32,460 nucleotides of DNA from Desulfuromonadaceae bacterium UBA2294 (GCA_002345625.1 DDWE01000118.1:2263-34722), one strand, 5' to 3'. Counted from the stretch's first letter, positions 8,603 to 16,474 are shown. Notes: a model not told the origin generated them from the letters alone. Made by a program: numbers and translations.

Positions 8603-8899
8603 CTACTCCTGAAGATTGCGTGCCAACTGCTGGGCAGTTTTAATGTCACCAACTTGTGAACCTTTGTCGCCACCGGCCAGCAAAATAATCAATTCGTTGC
8701 CACGCTGCTGGTAATAGACCCGATAGCCCGGACCGTACGAAATTCGCAGTTCCGAAACACCCTCTCCCACCGGTTTGACATCGCCAGGATTCCCGGCCGT
8801 CAGGCGCTCAATGCGAACGAGAATACGCGCCCGACCTTGCAGATCACGCAAGCCGTCAAGCCAACGGGAGAAAACCTCGGTATTCGGGGGACATAACAC
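8603..8899 (-). CDS. RelE/HigB-like toxin with rebuilt N-terminus
   Basis: Toxin of 98 aa of the RelE/ParE superfamily, addiction-module killer type (COG3657), presumed to be a ribosome-dependent mRNA interferase. The body is complete: TEVFSRWLDGLRD, ARILVRIERLTAGNPGDVKPVGEGVSE, YGPGYRVYYQQRG, LLAGGDKGSQ, and a last helix. The first strand is abnormal. Family members usually begin with a short M-I-x-hydrophobic strand before TEVF, but here the start GTG and the residues LCPPN come from the end of a REP element (8882-8905). A GGGGA 5 bases before the GTG, also inside the element, may serve as ribosome site. The toxin may be active, weakened or dead. Confidence 0.82.
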   Translation of the reverse strand: MLCPPNTEVFSRWLDGLRDLQGRARILVRIERLTAGNPGDVKPVGEGVSELRISYGPGYRVYYQQRGNELIILLAGGDKGSQVGDIKTAQQLARNLQE

Positions 8900-8987
8900 T
8901 TATTTCCCCAGCATTGTCTGACGACCGGGCTTGTTTAATCCACCTGATGTCGATTGTTTTTTTAAATAAGTGTTATGTCCCCCGATT
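8882..8987. mobile_element. REP/MITE-like pair with 24-bp inverted ends
   Basis: The 24 bases at 8964-8987 (core AAGTGTTATGTCCCCCGA) match the reverse complement of 8882-8905 at 23 of 24 positions; about 58 AT-rich bases lie between. The form is that of a REP doublet mobilised by RAYT (IS200-like Y1) transposases. The element joins a 5'-trimmed toxin gene on one side to a 3'-truncated methyltransferase gene on the other. It supplies the start of the first and the stop of the second. Confidence 0.8.
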
Positions 8988-9552
8988 CAAGGACGTAATC
9001 ATGGTCGCTGGAGAAAAATTCGGCTGTATTTTTCGGCGAATAGTTTTTCTGCCAGAGGCAGGTCGCGATGAAATTCTCCTCTCCGAAAATTTCATCCATG
9101 AGTCCACGCATCCGGTGAATCTCGTTGTCGTCAAGGGTAACGACAATGGCCCCCCGCTCATTCAGCAGTTCCCGCAGCAGGTTCAATCGCGGCCACATCA
9201 TGCACAGCCACTTGTCGTGCCGCTCCAGATCCTCCTTGTCCACCGGATTCGCCGACTTCTTCAGCCACTCCTTCATCAATGGTGAGCGGACATTGTCGTT
9301 GTAGCACCACCCCTCGTTGCCGGTGTTGTAGGGCGGGTCAATGAAGATGCAGTCGATCTTGCCGGCATGAGTCGGCAGCAGCGCCTTGAGCGCCTCCAGG
9401 TTGTCGCCGTGGATGATCAGGTTGTCGTCCAGCGACGGCTTTTTGCCCGGAGCGGGGAGGGATTTATCGGCAACCACCTTCAGTTCGCGGAAGGGGACGC
9501 TCAGGTGATGGGAATAGATGAACTGCTTTCCCTTGAATTCCAATGTTGGCAT
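8962..9552 (-). pseudogene. Type III DNA methyltransferase (Mod), 3'-truncated
   Basis: Only the N-terminal part of a type III restriction-modification Mod subunit remains. The frame is 196 aa; Mod proteins are usually about 500-650. Motif IV DPPYNT is at residues 72-77, within IFIDPPYNTG, and the flanking blocks LIIHGDNLEALKALL, WLCMMWPRLNLLRELL and TLDDNEIHRM are typical of the family. Residue 188 is the last native one (SSDHDYVL). The final eight residues ESGDITLI and the TAA are encoded by the REP element. The target recognition domain, the SAM-binding FxGxG motif and the Res subunit are missing, so it cannot methylate. The start ATG 9552 has an AGGAG 8 bases upstream, and the gene lies 29 bases after the membrane protein gene. 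Confidence 0.9.
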
Positions 9553-9581
9553 TACACAAACTCCTGCCCATTTATTATTTT

Positions 9582-10853
9582 TTAAGCCAGCAGTGACAAT
9601 AAAGTATGTTCAAGCCTTAGTAGCAAGCCATGAAATATGTTTCTGATGTTTGGAAATCGAGACAACCACAAAGTGGTTGCAAAGATCAAAGTGCAATAAA
9701 CCGAACACCTTGATATTTTAAAATAGCTGTCCAAGGACCTAGTTCGCTGGTCCAAATCATTTTTAGCCTTAAGGATGTGGGAAAATTGGTCTGGATAACT
9801 ATGCTTGAGCCGATCCATTAACCCTGAATATTCGGTTTTAATGGCCTGCAGAGAATGATTCTGATTCTTTACGAGCAGATGCATATATAAAGACACGAGG
9901 AAAACGGCAAACAGCATGGCTGTATTCTGGATGGAAATTTCTATTAAATCAGCCCCAGTAGTAATTGGTTTTATCCCATTGAACGCAAAAAAGAAGGCCA
10001 CGGGAACGCTGAGAAGTTTTCCTGCAAGCTCAGAGAAAGTGGCGTCTAATTTGGTCATGTAATCACGCTTTTTCTCCTCAAACTCCCGCCGCACTTTATC
10101 AAAAGAAAACTCACTTACGAAAAGCTGGAAATTCTCATTGAATCTTGTAGAAAATTCACCAAAATGTTTTACTAAATAACCCAACCGGTCAGAAGTTGCA
10201 GTGTTGCCTAGAAGGCCATACAGAACTTCTTTAATAATGCTTTTTTTCTGCTCTTGATGGGTGGATTCAGAGAGGTGAGACTCAAACACACTTAACCCAT
10301 CTAATCCGTCTGACAAATCATTACAGTTGTATTCAATGGGGATCTCTAATCTTGATTTGTGCAAGAAAATAACTTTGTTTGTAATGACAGGAGTCATTTT
10401 CTCAGAATAATCAGCAAGGGAAATCAAATGACCCACCAGCCGGGTGATCTCAACATAGTGCTTAACTTGCCTTGGCATCTCGTCGCACTGGTGTAAATAA
10501 TCCTCTTCTTTTAAATAAAAAGTTTCGGGAATGCTTTCTCTGTTTGGACGGAAGGCTAAAAGGTCGGCAAGGTTCTCATATACATATTCATTTGCGGAGC
10601 GCCAATTGATGGTGTTTGAAAAGGCGACTACAGTTTGCCCAAATGTCTTGGAGCTCAACTCCCTTAAATCTTTAACGGTTTCTCCCACCTGAAAGGTATC
10701 ATCACAAACGCCTTTAACCACATGTTGGCTCAAAACGTCAAGGCTGTCCTGATTGATAATAGGAAAATCAAACTCAAAACCACCTTCTCGCTTTCTGGTG
10801 CTGTAATTTCTACATATTGCCCTAAAGTTGGCGAGCCGATCGGAGCAGGTCAT
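9582..10853 (-). CDS. Uncharacterised protein with C-terminal membrane segments
   Basis: Protein of 423 aa that I do not recognise. Residues 1-270 look soluble and mixed alpha/beta. A helical, charged stretch is at 250-275 (FDKVRREFEEKKRDYMTKLD). Hydrophobic segments follow at 281-295, 310-328 and 382-400; a second charged helix (338-375) lies between the second and third. The topology suggests a large cytosolic domain tethered to the inner membrane. The ATG overlaps the last base of the NA37-like gene upstream, so the two are translationally coupled. Composition is clearly AT-richer than the flanks. The position between an NA37-like gene and a type III methyltransferase remnant, near a TIR gene, suggests a role in defence, but no motif proves it. 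Confidence 0.8.
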   Translation of the reverse strand: MTCSDRLANFRAICRNYSTRKREGGFEFDFPIINQDSLDVLSQHVVKGVCDDTFQVGETVKDLRELSSKTFGQTVVAFSNTINWRSANEYVYENLADLLAFRPNRESIPETFYLKEEDYLHQCDEMPRQVKHYVEITRLVGHLISLADYSEKMTPVITNKVIFLHKSRLEIPIEYNCNDLSDGLDGLSVFESHLSESTHQEQKKSIIKEVLYGLLGNTATSDRLGYLVKHFGEFSTRFNENFQLFVSEFSFDKVRREFEEKKRDYMTKLDATFSELAGKLLSVPVAFFFAFNGIKPITTGADLIEISIQNTAMLFAVFLVSLYMHLLVKNQNHSLQAIKTEYSGLMDRLKHSYPDQFSHILKAKNDLDQRTRSLDSYFKISRCSVYCTLIFATTLWLSRFPNIRNIFHGLLLRLEHTLLSLLA

Positions 10854-11893
10854 TATACCGCCTCAGTAATTTTATCTTGCATCTGGTAAATTAGCTTGTC
10901 AGGAAGTTCGGTAAAAAGGAGTGATTTGTTGCCATCGTTATAAAAGACGGACACATTGAGCAGGTCACTGTCAAAGCTAAGAGCCATTTTCTTGTTTTTC
11001 CCACTGTATCGAGTCAGGCCTCTGAGGGCGGATTTCTCAATTGGAATCTCATTGTTTAAAAAGAAGGGGTCACCTTGGGCAATTTCAAGAAATAGGTTTT
11101 GCTGTGAAGGTTGAAACTTCCCGTCCAGAAGCACTGATAGAGCGTCGATGGAAACGGGTATTTCTTCAGCAAGCCAATCCAAGCACTGCTCGTACACAAA
11201 CTGCTTCACCCCTTCAGATTTCACCTCGCCGAAACCATGCTGCGCGCAATATTTCCTCACAACCTGAACCAACTGTTGAGTGTCTACTTTTGCCCTTGTG
11301 TATTCTTGACAACCGATAAATTTAGAAAAGTAAGAAGTGACATCTTTGGCGTCACGCCCTATTCTGAATGCGATATACCTAGAGCTTGAACCTTCCAGCC
11401 AAGAGGTAAGGTTAATTCTTGCTGCCATGTGTAGCTTATCTAAGTCAATTCGTTCAATTTCATCTAGGGTCAAATCCGCCGATATTGACAGCCCAGCTTT
11501 TTTTCTTAGCAAAACCACCGAAAGAAAATGCTCGGAATTATTAATATAATGATTGAACCAGAGGTAGCCTCCCTTTGAAGAACCGGATTCGTCTAGTTTT
11601 CTTTTAAACTCTTTTGCGGCAGAATTAGAAAAGTTTGCAAATTCAGAAAACGCCTCTCCATTAAAGTAATTGGTGAGTAGCCCAACAAAATGCGGTAGGG
11701 GGTCATCTTCGCTTTCTAGTTCAAGAAACCCTCCAGTATTGAGACCGGTCTTCCTGAACAATTGTGACAATTCTGTACTTAAGGTGTTTGCGTGTTCGTT
11801 AATCTCATTTTCTTCATGTCTGGGCAAAATTTCTGCTTTTTCATCTCCATCCTCTTTTCTTACCTCATGGACAATAATGTTTCTAATGTTCAT
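10853..11893 (-). CDS. NA37/YejK (NdpA)-like nucleoid-associated protein
   Basis: Protein of 346 aa resembling the NA37 family (YejK/NdpA), DNA-associated proteins of unknown exact role. The typical opening is present: MNIRNIIVHEV, then the ELSQLFRKTGLNTGGFLEL region and FSNSAAKEFKRKL. Later blocks YLWFNHYINN, FLSVVLLRKK, DLDKLHMAARINLTSWLEG and YIAFRIGRDAKDVTSYFSKFIGC follow the family pattern. ATG 11893 is chosen because a GGAGGG Shine-Dalgarno precedes it; an upstream start at 12013 would run into the TIR gene. The gene overlaps the membrane-protein gene by one base. Homologues outside the chromosome core are often carried on mobile or defence regions, which agrees with the AT-rich setting here. 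Function is inferred only by family. Confidence 0.8.
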   Translation of the reverse strand: MNIRNIIVHEVRKEDGDEKAEILPRHEENEINEHANTLSTELSQLFRKTGLNTGGFLELESEDDPLPHFVGLLTNYFNGEAFSEFANFSNSAAKEFKRKLDESGSSKGGYLWFNHYINNSEHFLSVVLLRKKAGLSISADLTLDEIERIDLDKLHMAARINLTSWLEGSSSRYIAFRIGRDAKDVTSYFSKFIGCQEYTRAKVDTQQLVQVVRKYCAQHGFGEVKSEGVKQFVYEQCLDWLAEEIPVSIDALSVLLDGKFQPSQQNLFLEIAQGDPFFLNNEIPIEKSALRGLTRYSGKNKKMALSFDSDLLNVSVFYNDGNKSLLFTELPDKLIYQMQDKITEAV

Positions 11894-11979
11894 CTTTTCC
11901 CTCCTTCTACACAAAAGATTATACCGACTCCGTAGAGGCAGGTGTGCAATCTGGAAATTCCCTGCGGCCGATTCATCTA

Positions 11980-12945
11980 TTACCGCTGCAATGACACAAT
12001 AAAAAGCCCCCACAAATATTCAGCCGCCCCCTCCTGCGTCAACATCTGTTCACCGCCCCGACCCATGTGCGCCATCCCCAACGGCTTCAAGAACAAGGCA
12101 TATCCATCGTTCTCGACACTCATGGACTCGTTGAAACTGTTGTCATCCAGGACATCATGGAGACTGCCATTTTCCCGGTAAGCGATTCCGCCCACGAAAC
12201 CCCGGCGACCGCCGAGCCATATCTTGCAGCCACATTCCTGCTTTCCGTTCAGATAGACCCTGGCGGTGAAATGGTTGGCATCGATGCGCCGGAAATCAGT
12301 CTCGATATCCGGGTTGCGCCGCTCCAGTTCCTGAAGCGACCCCGCAAAGAAGTTGGCGATAAACTCGTAGGACTCGGCCAGGAATTTGTCGAGCTCACGA
12401 TCCGAAAATTTCTTCCTGATCCGCAAGTTACTCGACCTCGGCTTTGTCGCCTCTCCAAGAGTTGGTTGAGCCTCGTCCATGGCGGCGGAAGGCGGCACTT
12501 TCGCCTGCCCCAGCTGCCTCAGAGCCTGCTTGATATCCGCGACCACCAGGACAAAAGCATCATCCAGAGTCGGGAATCGGGTGACCGGCTTTCCATCCGG
12601 TGGGGTCGCCAGCAGCTTGCCGAAGGGAGCGTCGTGCCAGTCGCAGGGTCTCAGGATTACCGGAATGACGCGCGCCTCGCCGGCTGCGTGCCGTTCCATG
12701 GCCCGCTTCATCTCAATGTCATAGCAATAATCCGAAGCCAGAAAGTCAGAGCTCACCAGCAGCAGAATCACCTCTGCCGTTTCGAGATTCTGACTGATTT
12801 CATGCTCAAGTTCTGCCCCGGCACCGATCCGTCGGTCATGCCAGGTCTCGATGAAGCCTTGGCGCCGGAGGATGGACAGGTGCTTTTCGATCTCATCCCT
12901 GAGCGATTCGTCCCGGTGCGAGTAAGAGAAGAAAACCTTGGCCAT
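11980..12945 (-). CDS. TIR-domain protein with C-terminal conserved domain
   Basis: Protein of 321 aa. Residues 1-140 form a TIR domain: FFSYSHRDE, then TAEVILLLVSSDFLASDYCYDIEM with E78 at the usual NADase glutamate position, and RVIPVILRPCDW. Bacterial TIR domains often cleave NAD+ in abortive antiviral responses. A linker (150-175) leads to a conserved C-terminal domain (about 178-321) with FLAESYEFIANFFAGSLQELERRNPD, FNESMSVENDGYALFLKPLG and a final AAEYLWGLFI helix. I recognise this pairing from other bacterial TIR proteins but not a function for the second half, which is a candidate sensor. The gene lies 86 bases upstream of the NA37-like gene in the same direction. Confidence 0.88.
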   Translation of the reverse strand: MAKVFFSYSHRDESLRDEIEKHLSILRRQGFIETWHDRRIGAGAELEHEISQNLETAEVILLLVSSDFLASDYCYDIEMKRAMERHAAGEARVIPVILRPCDWHDAPFGKLLATPPDGKPVTRFPTLDDAFVLVVADIKQALRQLGQAKVPPSAAMDEAQPTLGEATKPRSSNLRIRKKFSDRELDKFLAESYEFIANFFAGSLQELERRNPDIETDFRRIDANHFTARVYLNGKQECGCKIWLGGRRGFVGGIAYRENGSLHDVLDDNSFNESMSVENDGYALFLKPLGMAHMGRGGEQMLTQEGAAEYLWGLFIVSLQR

Positions 12946-12997
12946 CTAGATAATGCTCCTGATCTGCTTCTGGTTGGCGCTGCAGTGTAACCCACTC

Positions 12998-13327
12998 CTA
13001 TAATCCTTTGCAGCCGGTCTCCTCGGCATGTTTTTTCGACACCGGATAATTCCGACAAACCTCCGGTTTCATGTCCTGAATACAACAAATGAATTTCTCT
13101 TGCCCCGGCAGCTTGCGCAGCCATGGACAGCGTCTGACATCTTCCCCGGTGCGCGGATGAATCCAGAGGTCATAAATTCCCGGTGCCACCTCATCGACCC
13201 ATGCAAGAATATCGTCCCGTCCGTGCTCTTCCCAGAGGGCAACATCCTCAGCGGTGGCAGAGAGTTCAGAACCGAGAGCCTGGCAGCAATGACCACACTG
13301 CAGGCAGGAAAAATCTGTCTCTTGCAT
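12998..13327 (-). CDS. YkgJ-family cysteine cluster protein
   Basis: Small protein of 109 aa of the YkgJ/UPF0153 zinc- or iron-chelating family. Cysteines C8, C11, C14 and C15 (SCLQCGHCCQ), the CPWL and CCIQ groups, and the C-terminal PEVCRNYP signature make up the metal site. Function is not established for the family. The ATG has a strong GGGGGAG sequence 5 bases upstream. It is followed by the TIR gene in the same direction after about 50 bases; whether they share a transcript is unclear. Confidence 0.88.
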   Translation of the reverse strand: MQETDFSCLQCGHCCQALGSELSATAEDVALWEEHGRDDILAWVDEVAPGIYDLWIHPRTGEDVRRCPWLRKLPGQEKFICCIQDMKPEVCRNYPVSKKHAEETGCKGL

Positions 13328-13540
13328 CGGCTCTCCCCCTCGTCAAGGCAACTCAAACTCTCTCACCACTGGGCTTTATGGACGTTGCTTGCTAACTTGC
13401 TGACTGGTGACTGCTAAAGACTTCACCACGCTGTAAAAGAGTCGTGTTGCTGTTCCAAAACCTCGATGGCAAATCACGCCGATCGACTCAAATATCTTCC
13501 CCACCCGAAGCAAAGAGCGCCTCCTGCCGCAATTACACAG

Positions 13541-13579
13541 AAAAAAAGGACACAATGCCATATTTAAGGCTTCGTGTCC
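13541..13579 (-). terminator. Rho-independent terminator candidate
   Basis: On the minus strand GGACAC pairs with GTGTCC, with an inner GCC/GGC extension and an AT-rich loop, followed directly by seven T (13547-13541). It would end transcripts coming from the nucleotidyltransferase pair. Confidence 0.65.
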
Positions 13580-13689
13580 CGTTCTGATAGTAATCCGAAG
13601 GTCTTTCCCATCGGCCACCCCCGCCAGCACAGTAAATAATGAGAGATGAACATAAACTCATCTCGAAATACCGTCAACCTAAAAGCCAG

Positions 13690-13730
13690 CAAATCCCCCT
13701 CAATCCCCCTTTGTTAAAGGGGGAGGCAAA
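13690..13730. repeat. Dispersed C-tract palindrome
   Basis: Two ATCCCCCT motifs (13693-13700, 13703-13710) lead into a perfect hairpin CCCCCTTT (13705-13712) / AAAGGGGG (13716-13723). This string is common as a dispersed intergenic repeat in many bacterial genomes. It sits just after the 3' end of the 95-aa gene and may have altered that gene's tail. Confidence 0.6.
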
Positions 13731-13740
13731 ACCAGAAAAG

Positions 13741-14028
13741 CTAGGGAAACTCCCCGGTTTTCTTTTTGGCGTAGCTTGCTTTCGACTCTCCAATGACCAA
13801 ACCCGCTTCTTGTCTGCCCGGCGACTCTTCTGCATGCAGGGACTCAGGCCAATCACGAAAGCGCTCATCGAACTGGCCCCGCTTCTGCCGACCATGCACC
13901 AGATCAACCAAGGCGTTAGCCTCCTCGAGCCAGGCAAGTCGGGCTTCGAGACTCATGCCGCGAAACTCGGCGATTTTCTCTTTGGAGAACAGCTGCAGGG
14001 GGCGGGAGCGCTGATCAGGGCTGGCCAT
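13741..14028 (-). CDS. Small partner of nucleotidyltransferase, unknown
   Basis: Protein of 95 aa overlapping the nucleotidyltransferase gene by 14 bases, so the pair is coupled. The N-terminal part (LFSKEKIAEFRGMSLEARLAWLEEANALVDLVHG) is helical and looks conserved. The tail after FRDWPESLHAEE (low complexity, charged, SYAKKKTGEFP) looks non-native and may have been changed where the C-tract repeat arrived. I recall small proteins of this kind next to such nucleotidyltransferases but no function; antitoxin or accessory subunit is a guess from the two-gene layout. Confidence 0.65.
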   Translation of the reverse strand: MASPDQRSRPLQLFSKEKIAEFRGMSLEARLAWLEEANALVDLVHGRQKRGQFDERFRDWPESLHAEESPGRQEAGLVIGESKASYAKKKTGEFP

Positions 14029-14509
14029 GACGTTTCAACTCCTCCAGGGACTTGATATCTTCCAGATCCTGCGGACGCGCAGAGATCTTCTTCAGAGCAA
14101 TCAGGTCGTCTATGGAGGCGACCGGCACGGCAATAGAGCCGAGTTTCATCGTCACCGCATGTTGGCGAATCAATGGATAGGAAACCGGCTCGTAAATCAT
14201 AATGTCCACAAGAGCCAAGGGATTATCAGGAGCGTAAAAGCTAAAAACCTCCATATGCTTTTTTTCGCGCCAATACTTGCGCTTTTCCGGATCGAGCAGC
14301 GCGGTAGCGGGTTCGGGGATACGTGGCCGATAGCCGAGGCCCGTCATGACATCGATCAGTTTTTGCAGATTGCCCCGCTCCATGGCCACCATCAAATCGA
14401 GATCCGCAGTCATGCGCACGACTCCGTGCATGACCAGAGCCACACCACCGATCACAACGTAGTCGAGCTGCCTGTCGTTCAGTCCCCGGAAAAAATCGAA
14501 AAAATTCAT
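14015..14509 (-). CDS. Nucleotidyltransferase, AbiEii/MNT-like
   Basis: Protein of 164 aa with a minimal nucleotidyltransferase fold. The key motif is GG (residues 21-22) in VVIGGVALVMHG followed by D36-x-D38 in TADLDLMV, the metal-binding pair of the Pol beta superfamily. A later SIDDLIALKKISARPQDLEDIKSLEEL block matches AbiEii/AbiGii-type and related family members. Such enzymes act as toxins or tRNA/protein nucleotidylating enzymes in some two-gene modules. ATG 14509 has AGGA 5 bases upstream; an earlier ATG at 14515 is less well placed. It overlaps the small downstream gene. Confidence 0.82.
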   Translation of the reverse strand: MNFFDFFRGLNDRQLDYVVIGGVALVMHGVVRMTADLDLMVAMERGNLQKLIDVMTGLGYRPRIPEPATALLDPEKRKYWREKKHMEVFSFYAPDNPLALVDIMIYEPVSYPLIRQHAVTMKLGSIAVPVASIDDLIALKKISARPQDLEDIKSLEELKRHGQP

Positions 14510-14653
14510 CGTCATCCTTGGGCTTGATCTGGGCTAACAGGCAGAGTGAACTTAATTCCAGCCCGGCGGCGCCAGCGCATCTTAGATCGAGAGCATCCCC
14601 GTGCAATCTATCGGCTTTTCATCGTTCTGCCCAGAGTTTTCTATTCATTCTGC

Positions 14654-15445
14654 TCAACGCACAATCCGCCGCAGCATCAGCGCAATCGCCAGCGGCACGA
14701 GAAAGGCGGTGGAAAGCGCCAGATAGAGCACACTCAGCCAGAGGCTGGCGTCAAGCATCTGCAGTGTGCCGGCGCGGACCAGGGCGACGAGGTGGGTCAG
14801 TGGCAACCACCAGGCGACCTGCTGCGCCCAGGCTGGCAGGTTGGCCAAGGGGAAGAAGGTACCGCTAAAGAGGAACATCGGCGTGATGCCAAGGAAGATC
14901 GGCAGATTGAACATCTCGATCCCCGGCACCAGAGCGGTGCAGATCATCCCCACAGAGGCAAAAAACAGGCCGCCGAGCAGGGCCAGCGGGATCAGCAACA
15001 GGGCGCCGGGGTAGCTGATCAGGCCGAACAGGGTCAAAACGACGGTCATCAACACAGTGGCGATGAGGGATTTGGTCGCCGCCCAGAGCATCTCGCCAAG
15101 GATCACTTCTTCAAGATTGAGCGGCGTGGTCAGCAGGGCGTCGAAGGTCTTCTGGTAATACATGCGCACGAAGCTGTTGAAGGTGGTCTCGAAAAAGGCA
15201 TTCTGCATGATCGCCACCGCCACCAGGGCCGGAGCGATAAAGGTTGTATAGGGGATAAGGCGCCCGCCGAGTTCGATGTCGCCGATCATCACCGCCAGAC
15301 CGAGGCCGAAGGCGAGGATGTAGAACATAGGCTCGAGCAGCGGCGGGATGAAGGAGATCTTCCAGTTCTGCTTGTAGACGCTGTAGTTGCGCCGCCAGAC
15401 GTGCCAGGTGCGATGGCTGATCTGGTTCGGTCGTGGCCAGTTCAT
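14654..15445 (-). CDS. ABC-2 type exporter permease (NodJ-like)
   Basis: Membrane subunit of 263 aa of an ABC-2 exporter. An amphipathic N-terminal part (WRRNYSVYKQNW) precedes six hydrophobic segments. The region EMFNLPIFLGITPMFLFSGTFFPLANLPAW is the conserved ABC-2 signature. NodJ-like permeases export polysaccharides, lipid-linked glycans or drugs; no substrate is indicated here. ATG 15445 overlaps the stop of the ATPase gene as ATGA, so the genes are coupled. A start further upstream would lie inside the ATPase gene. Confidence 0.92.
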   Translation of the reverse strand: MNWPRPNQISHRTWHVWRRNYSVYKQNWKISFIPPLLEPMFYILAFGLGLAVMIGDIELGGRLIPYTTFIAPALVAVAIMQNAFFETTFNSFVRMYYQKTFDALLTTPLNLEEVILGEMLWAATKSLIATVLMTVVLTLFGLISYPGALLLIPLALLGGLFFASVGMICTALVPGIEMFNLPIFLGITPMFLFSGTFFPLANLPAWAQQVAWWLPLTHLVALVRAGTLQMLDASLWLSVLYLALSTAFLVPLAIALMLRRIVR

Positions 15446-16350
15446 TCGCGCAGCTCCCTGCCGGTGAGTTTGAGAAACAGATCTTCCAGCGTCGCCGGGC
15501 GCAGGGTGCACCCCTCGGCGCGCACCTCGCGGGTCAGGCGCAGAAAGAGGTCGTCTCCGTCATCAAGATAAACCAGAATCCGCTTACCAAGATCCTCGAC
15601 CCGGCAGTTTTCAGCGGCGAGAAAATCCCGCACTGCAGCGTCGGGGTCAGTGATCTCCAGCACCGAATGGCCGATCTGCTGGCGCACCAGCGCTTTCGGG
15701 CGCCCTTCGATCAGGATGTGACCGTGATCGACAATCACCAGCCGGTCGCAGAGCCGTTCGGCCTCTTCCATGTAGTGGGTGGTGAGCAGTGTGGTCAGCC
15801 CCTGCGCTTTCAGCTCGGCAAGCTTGTCCCAGAGCAGTTGGCGGCTCTGCGGATCGAGGCCGGTGGTCGGCTCGTCGAGGATCAGCAGGTCGGGGGAGTT
15901 GACCAGAGCGCGGGCGAGCATGAGGCGGCGCTTGAGGCCGCCGGAGAGGATGCGGATGTTGTCTTTGGCGCGATTTTCCAGGGCGAAGAAGTGCAGCAGC
16001 TCATCGGCGCGGTCTTCGGCTTCGGACTTTTTGATATCGAAGTAGCGGGCGAAACCGACCAGGTTCTGCCGCACGGTGAGATCGGGATCGAGGGAGTCTT
16101 CCTGCTGGCAGATGCCGATGCGACGCTTGATGGCGCGCAGATCCCGGTCGATATCGAGATCGAACAGGGTGAGAATCCCGGCATCGCGCGGCGTGTAGCC
16201 GTAGAGCATACGGATGGTGGTGGTCTTGCCGGCACCGTTGGGACCGAGCAGGCCGAAACATTCGCCACGCTGCACGGCAAAGGAGATGCCATCGACGGCG
16301 GCAAGCTTGCCGTAGTGTTTACGCAGGTTGTCAACCTTGAGGATCGCCAT
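15442..16350 (-). CDS. ABC-2 exporter ATPase (NodI/CcmA type)
   Basis: ATPase subunit of 302 aa that powers the permease encoded directly downstream. Walker A GPNGAGKT is at residues 36-43, Q-loop ICQQED near 80-84, signature LSGGLKRR at 135-142, Walker B LLILDE at 155-160, D-loop GLDP, and the switch H in LLTTHYMEEAE. A C-terminal extension (about 220-302) is typical of the NodI/DrrA group. No strong Shine-Dalgarno is visible before the ATG. The operon is just these two genes. Confidence 0.95.
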   Translation of the reverse strand: MAILKVDNLRKHYGKLAAVDGISFAVQRGECFGLLGPNGAGKTTTIRMLYGYTPRDAGILTLFDLDIDRDLRAIKRRIGICQQEDSLDPDLTVRQNLVGFARYFDIKKSEAEDRADELLHFFALENRAKDNIRILSGGLKRRLMLARALVNSPDLLILDEPTTGLDPQSRQLLWDKLAELKAQGLTTLLTTHYMEEAERLCDRLVIVDHGHILIEGRPKALVRQQIGHSVLEITDPDAAVRDFLAAENCRVEDLGKRILVYLDDGDDLFLRLTREVRAEGCTLRPATLEDLFLKLTGRELRE

Positions 16351-16446
16351 GTGCTGCTGCCTTCATCACGGGGTCAGAACCGAGCTGCGGAAGGATTCTA
16401 CGCCGGGAGACGGGCAAAGACAAGTACCTGAACAACCCACCACACC

Positions 16447-16474
16447 TTGCCGCTGGCGCCGTAGCCGCTATACT
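16447..16474 (+). promoter_or_regulatory. Sigma70-type promoter candidate
   Basis: TTGCCG (16447-16452), 16 bases, then TATACT (16469-16474). The -10 matches consensus at 5 of 6 and the -35 at 4 of 6. It lies 38 bases ahead of the small plus-strand gene. Confidence 0.55.

Larger units (their letters stand above)
13328..13740. other. Intergenic region with terminator and repeat, no gene found
   Basis: A gap of 413 bases. Two open frames in it have no family resemblance and are not accepted. It holds a terminator-like hairpin (13541-13579, minus) and a CCCCCTTT/AAAGGGGG repeat (13690-13730). The rest shows nothing recognisable. Confidence 0.5.

Noticed and set aside
13541..13625. Possible GEMM/c-di-GMP riboswitch on the minus strand (GGGACACGAAGCC resembles the conserved GGGACGCAAAGCC)
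   Set aside because: The partner GGCAAACC-type hairpin and receptor are missing, and there is no gene downstream within reach. The hairpin with seven T is explained better as a terminator.
13376..13630. 84-codon minus-strand frame after the nucleotidyltransferase pair
   Set aside because: It runs through the terminator hairpin and has no recognisable protein pattern.
14546..15571. 341-codon plus-strand frame opposite the ABC permease
   Set aside because: Gln/Arg/His-rich composition is that of an antisense frame of a membrane-protein gene.
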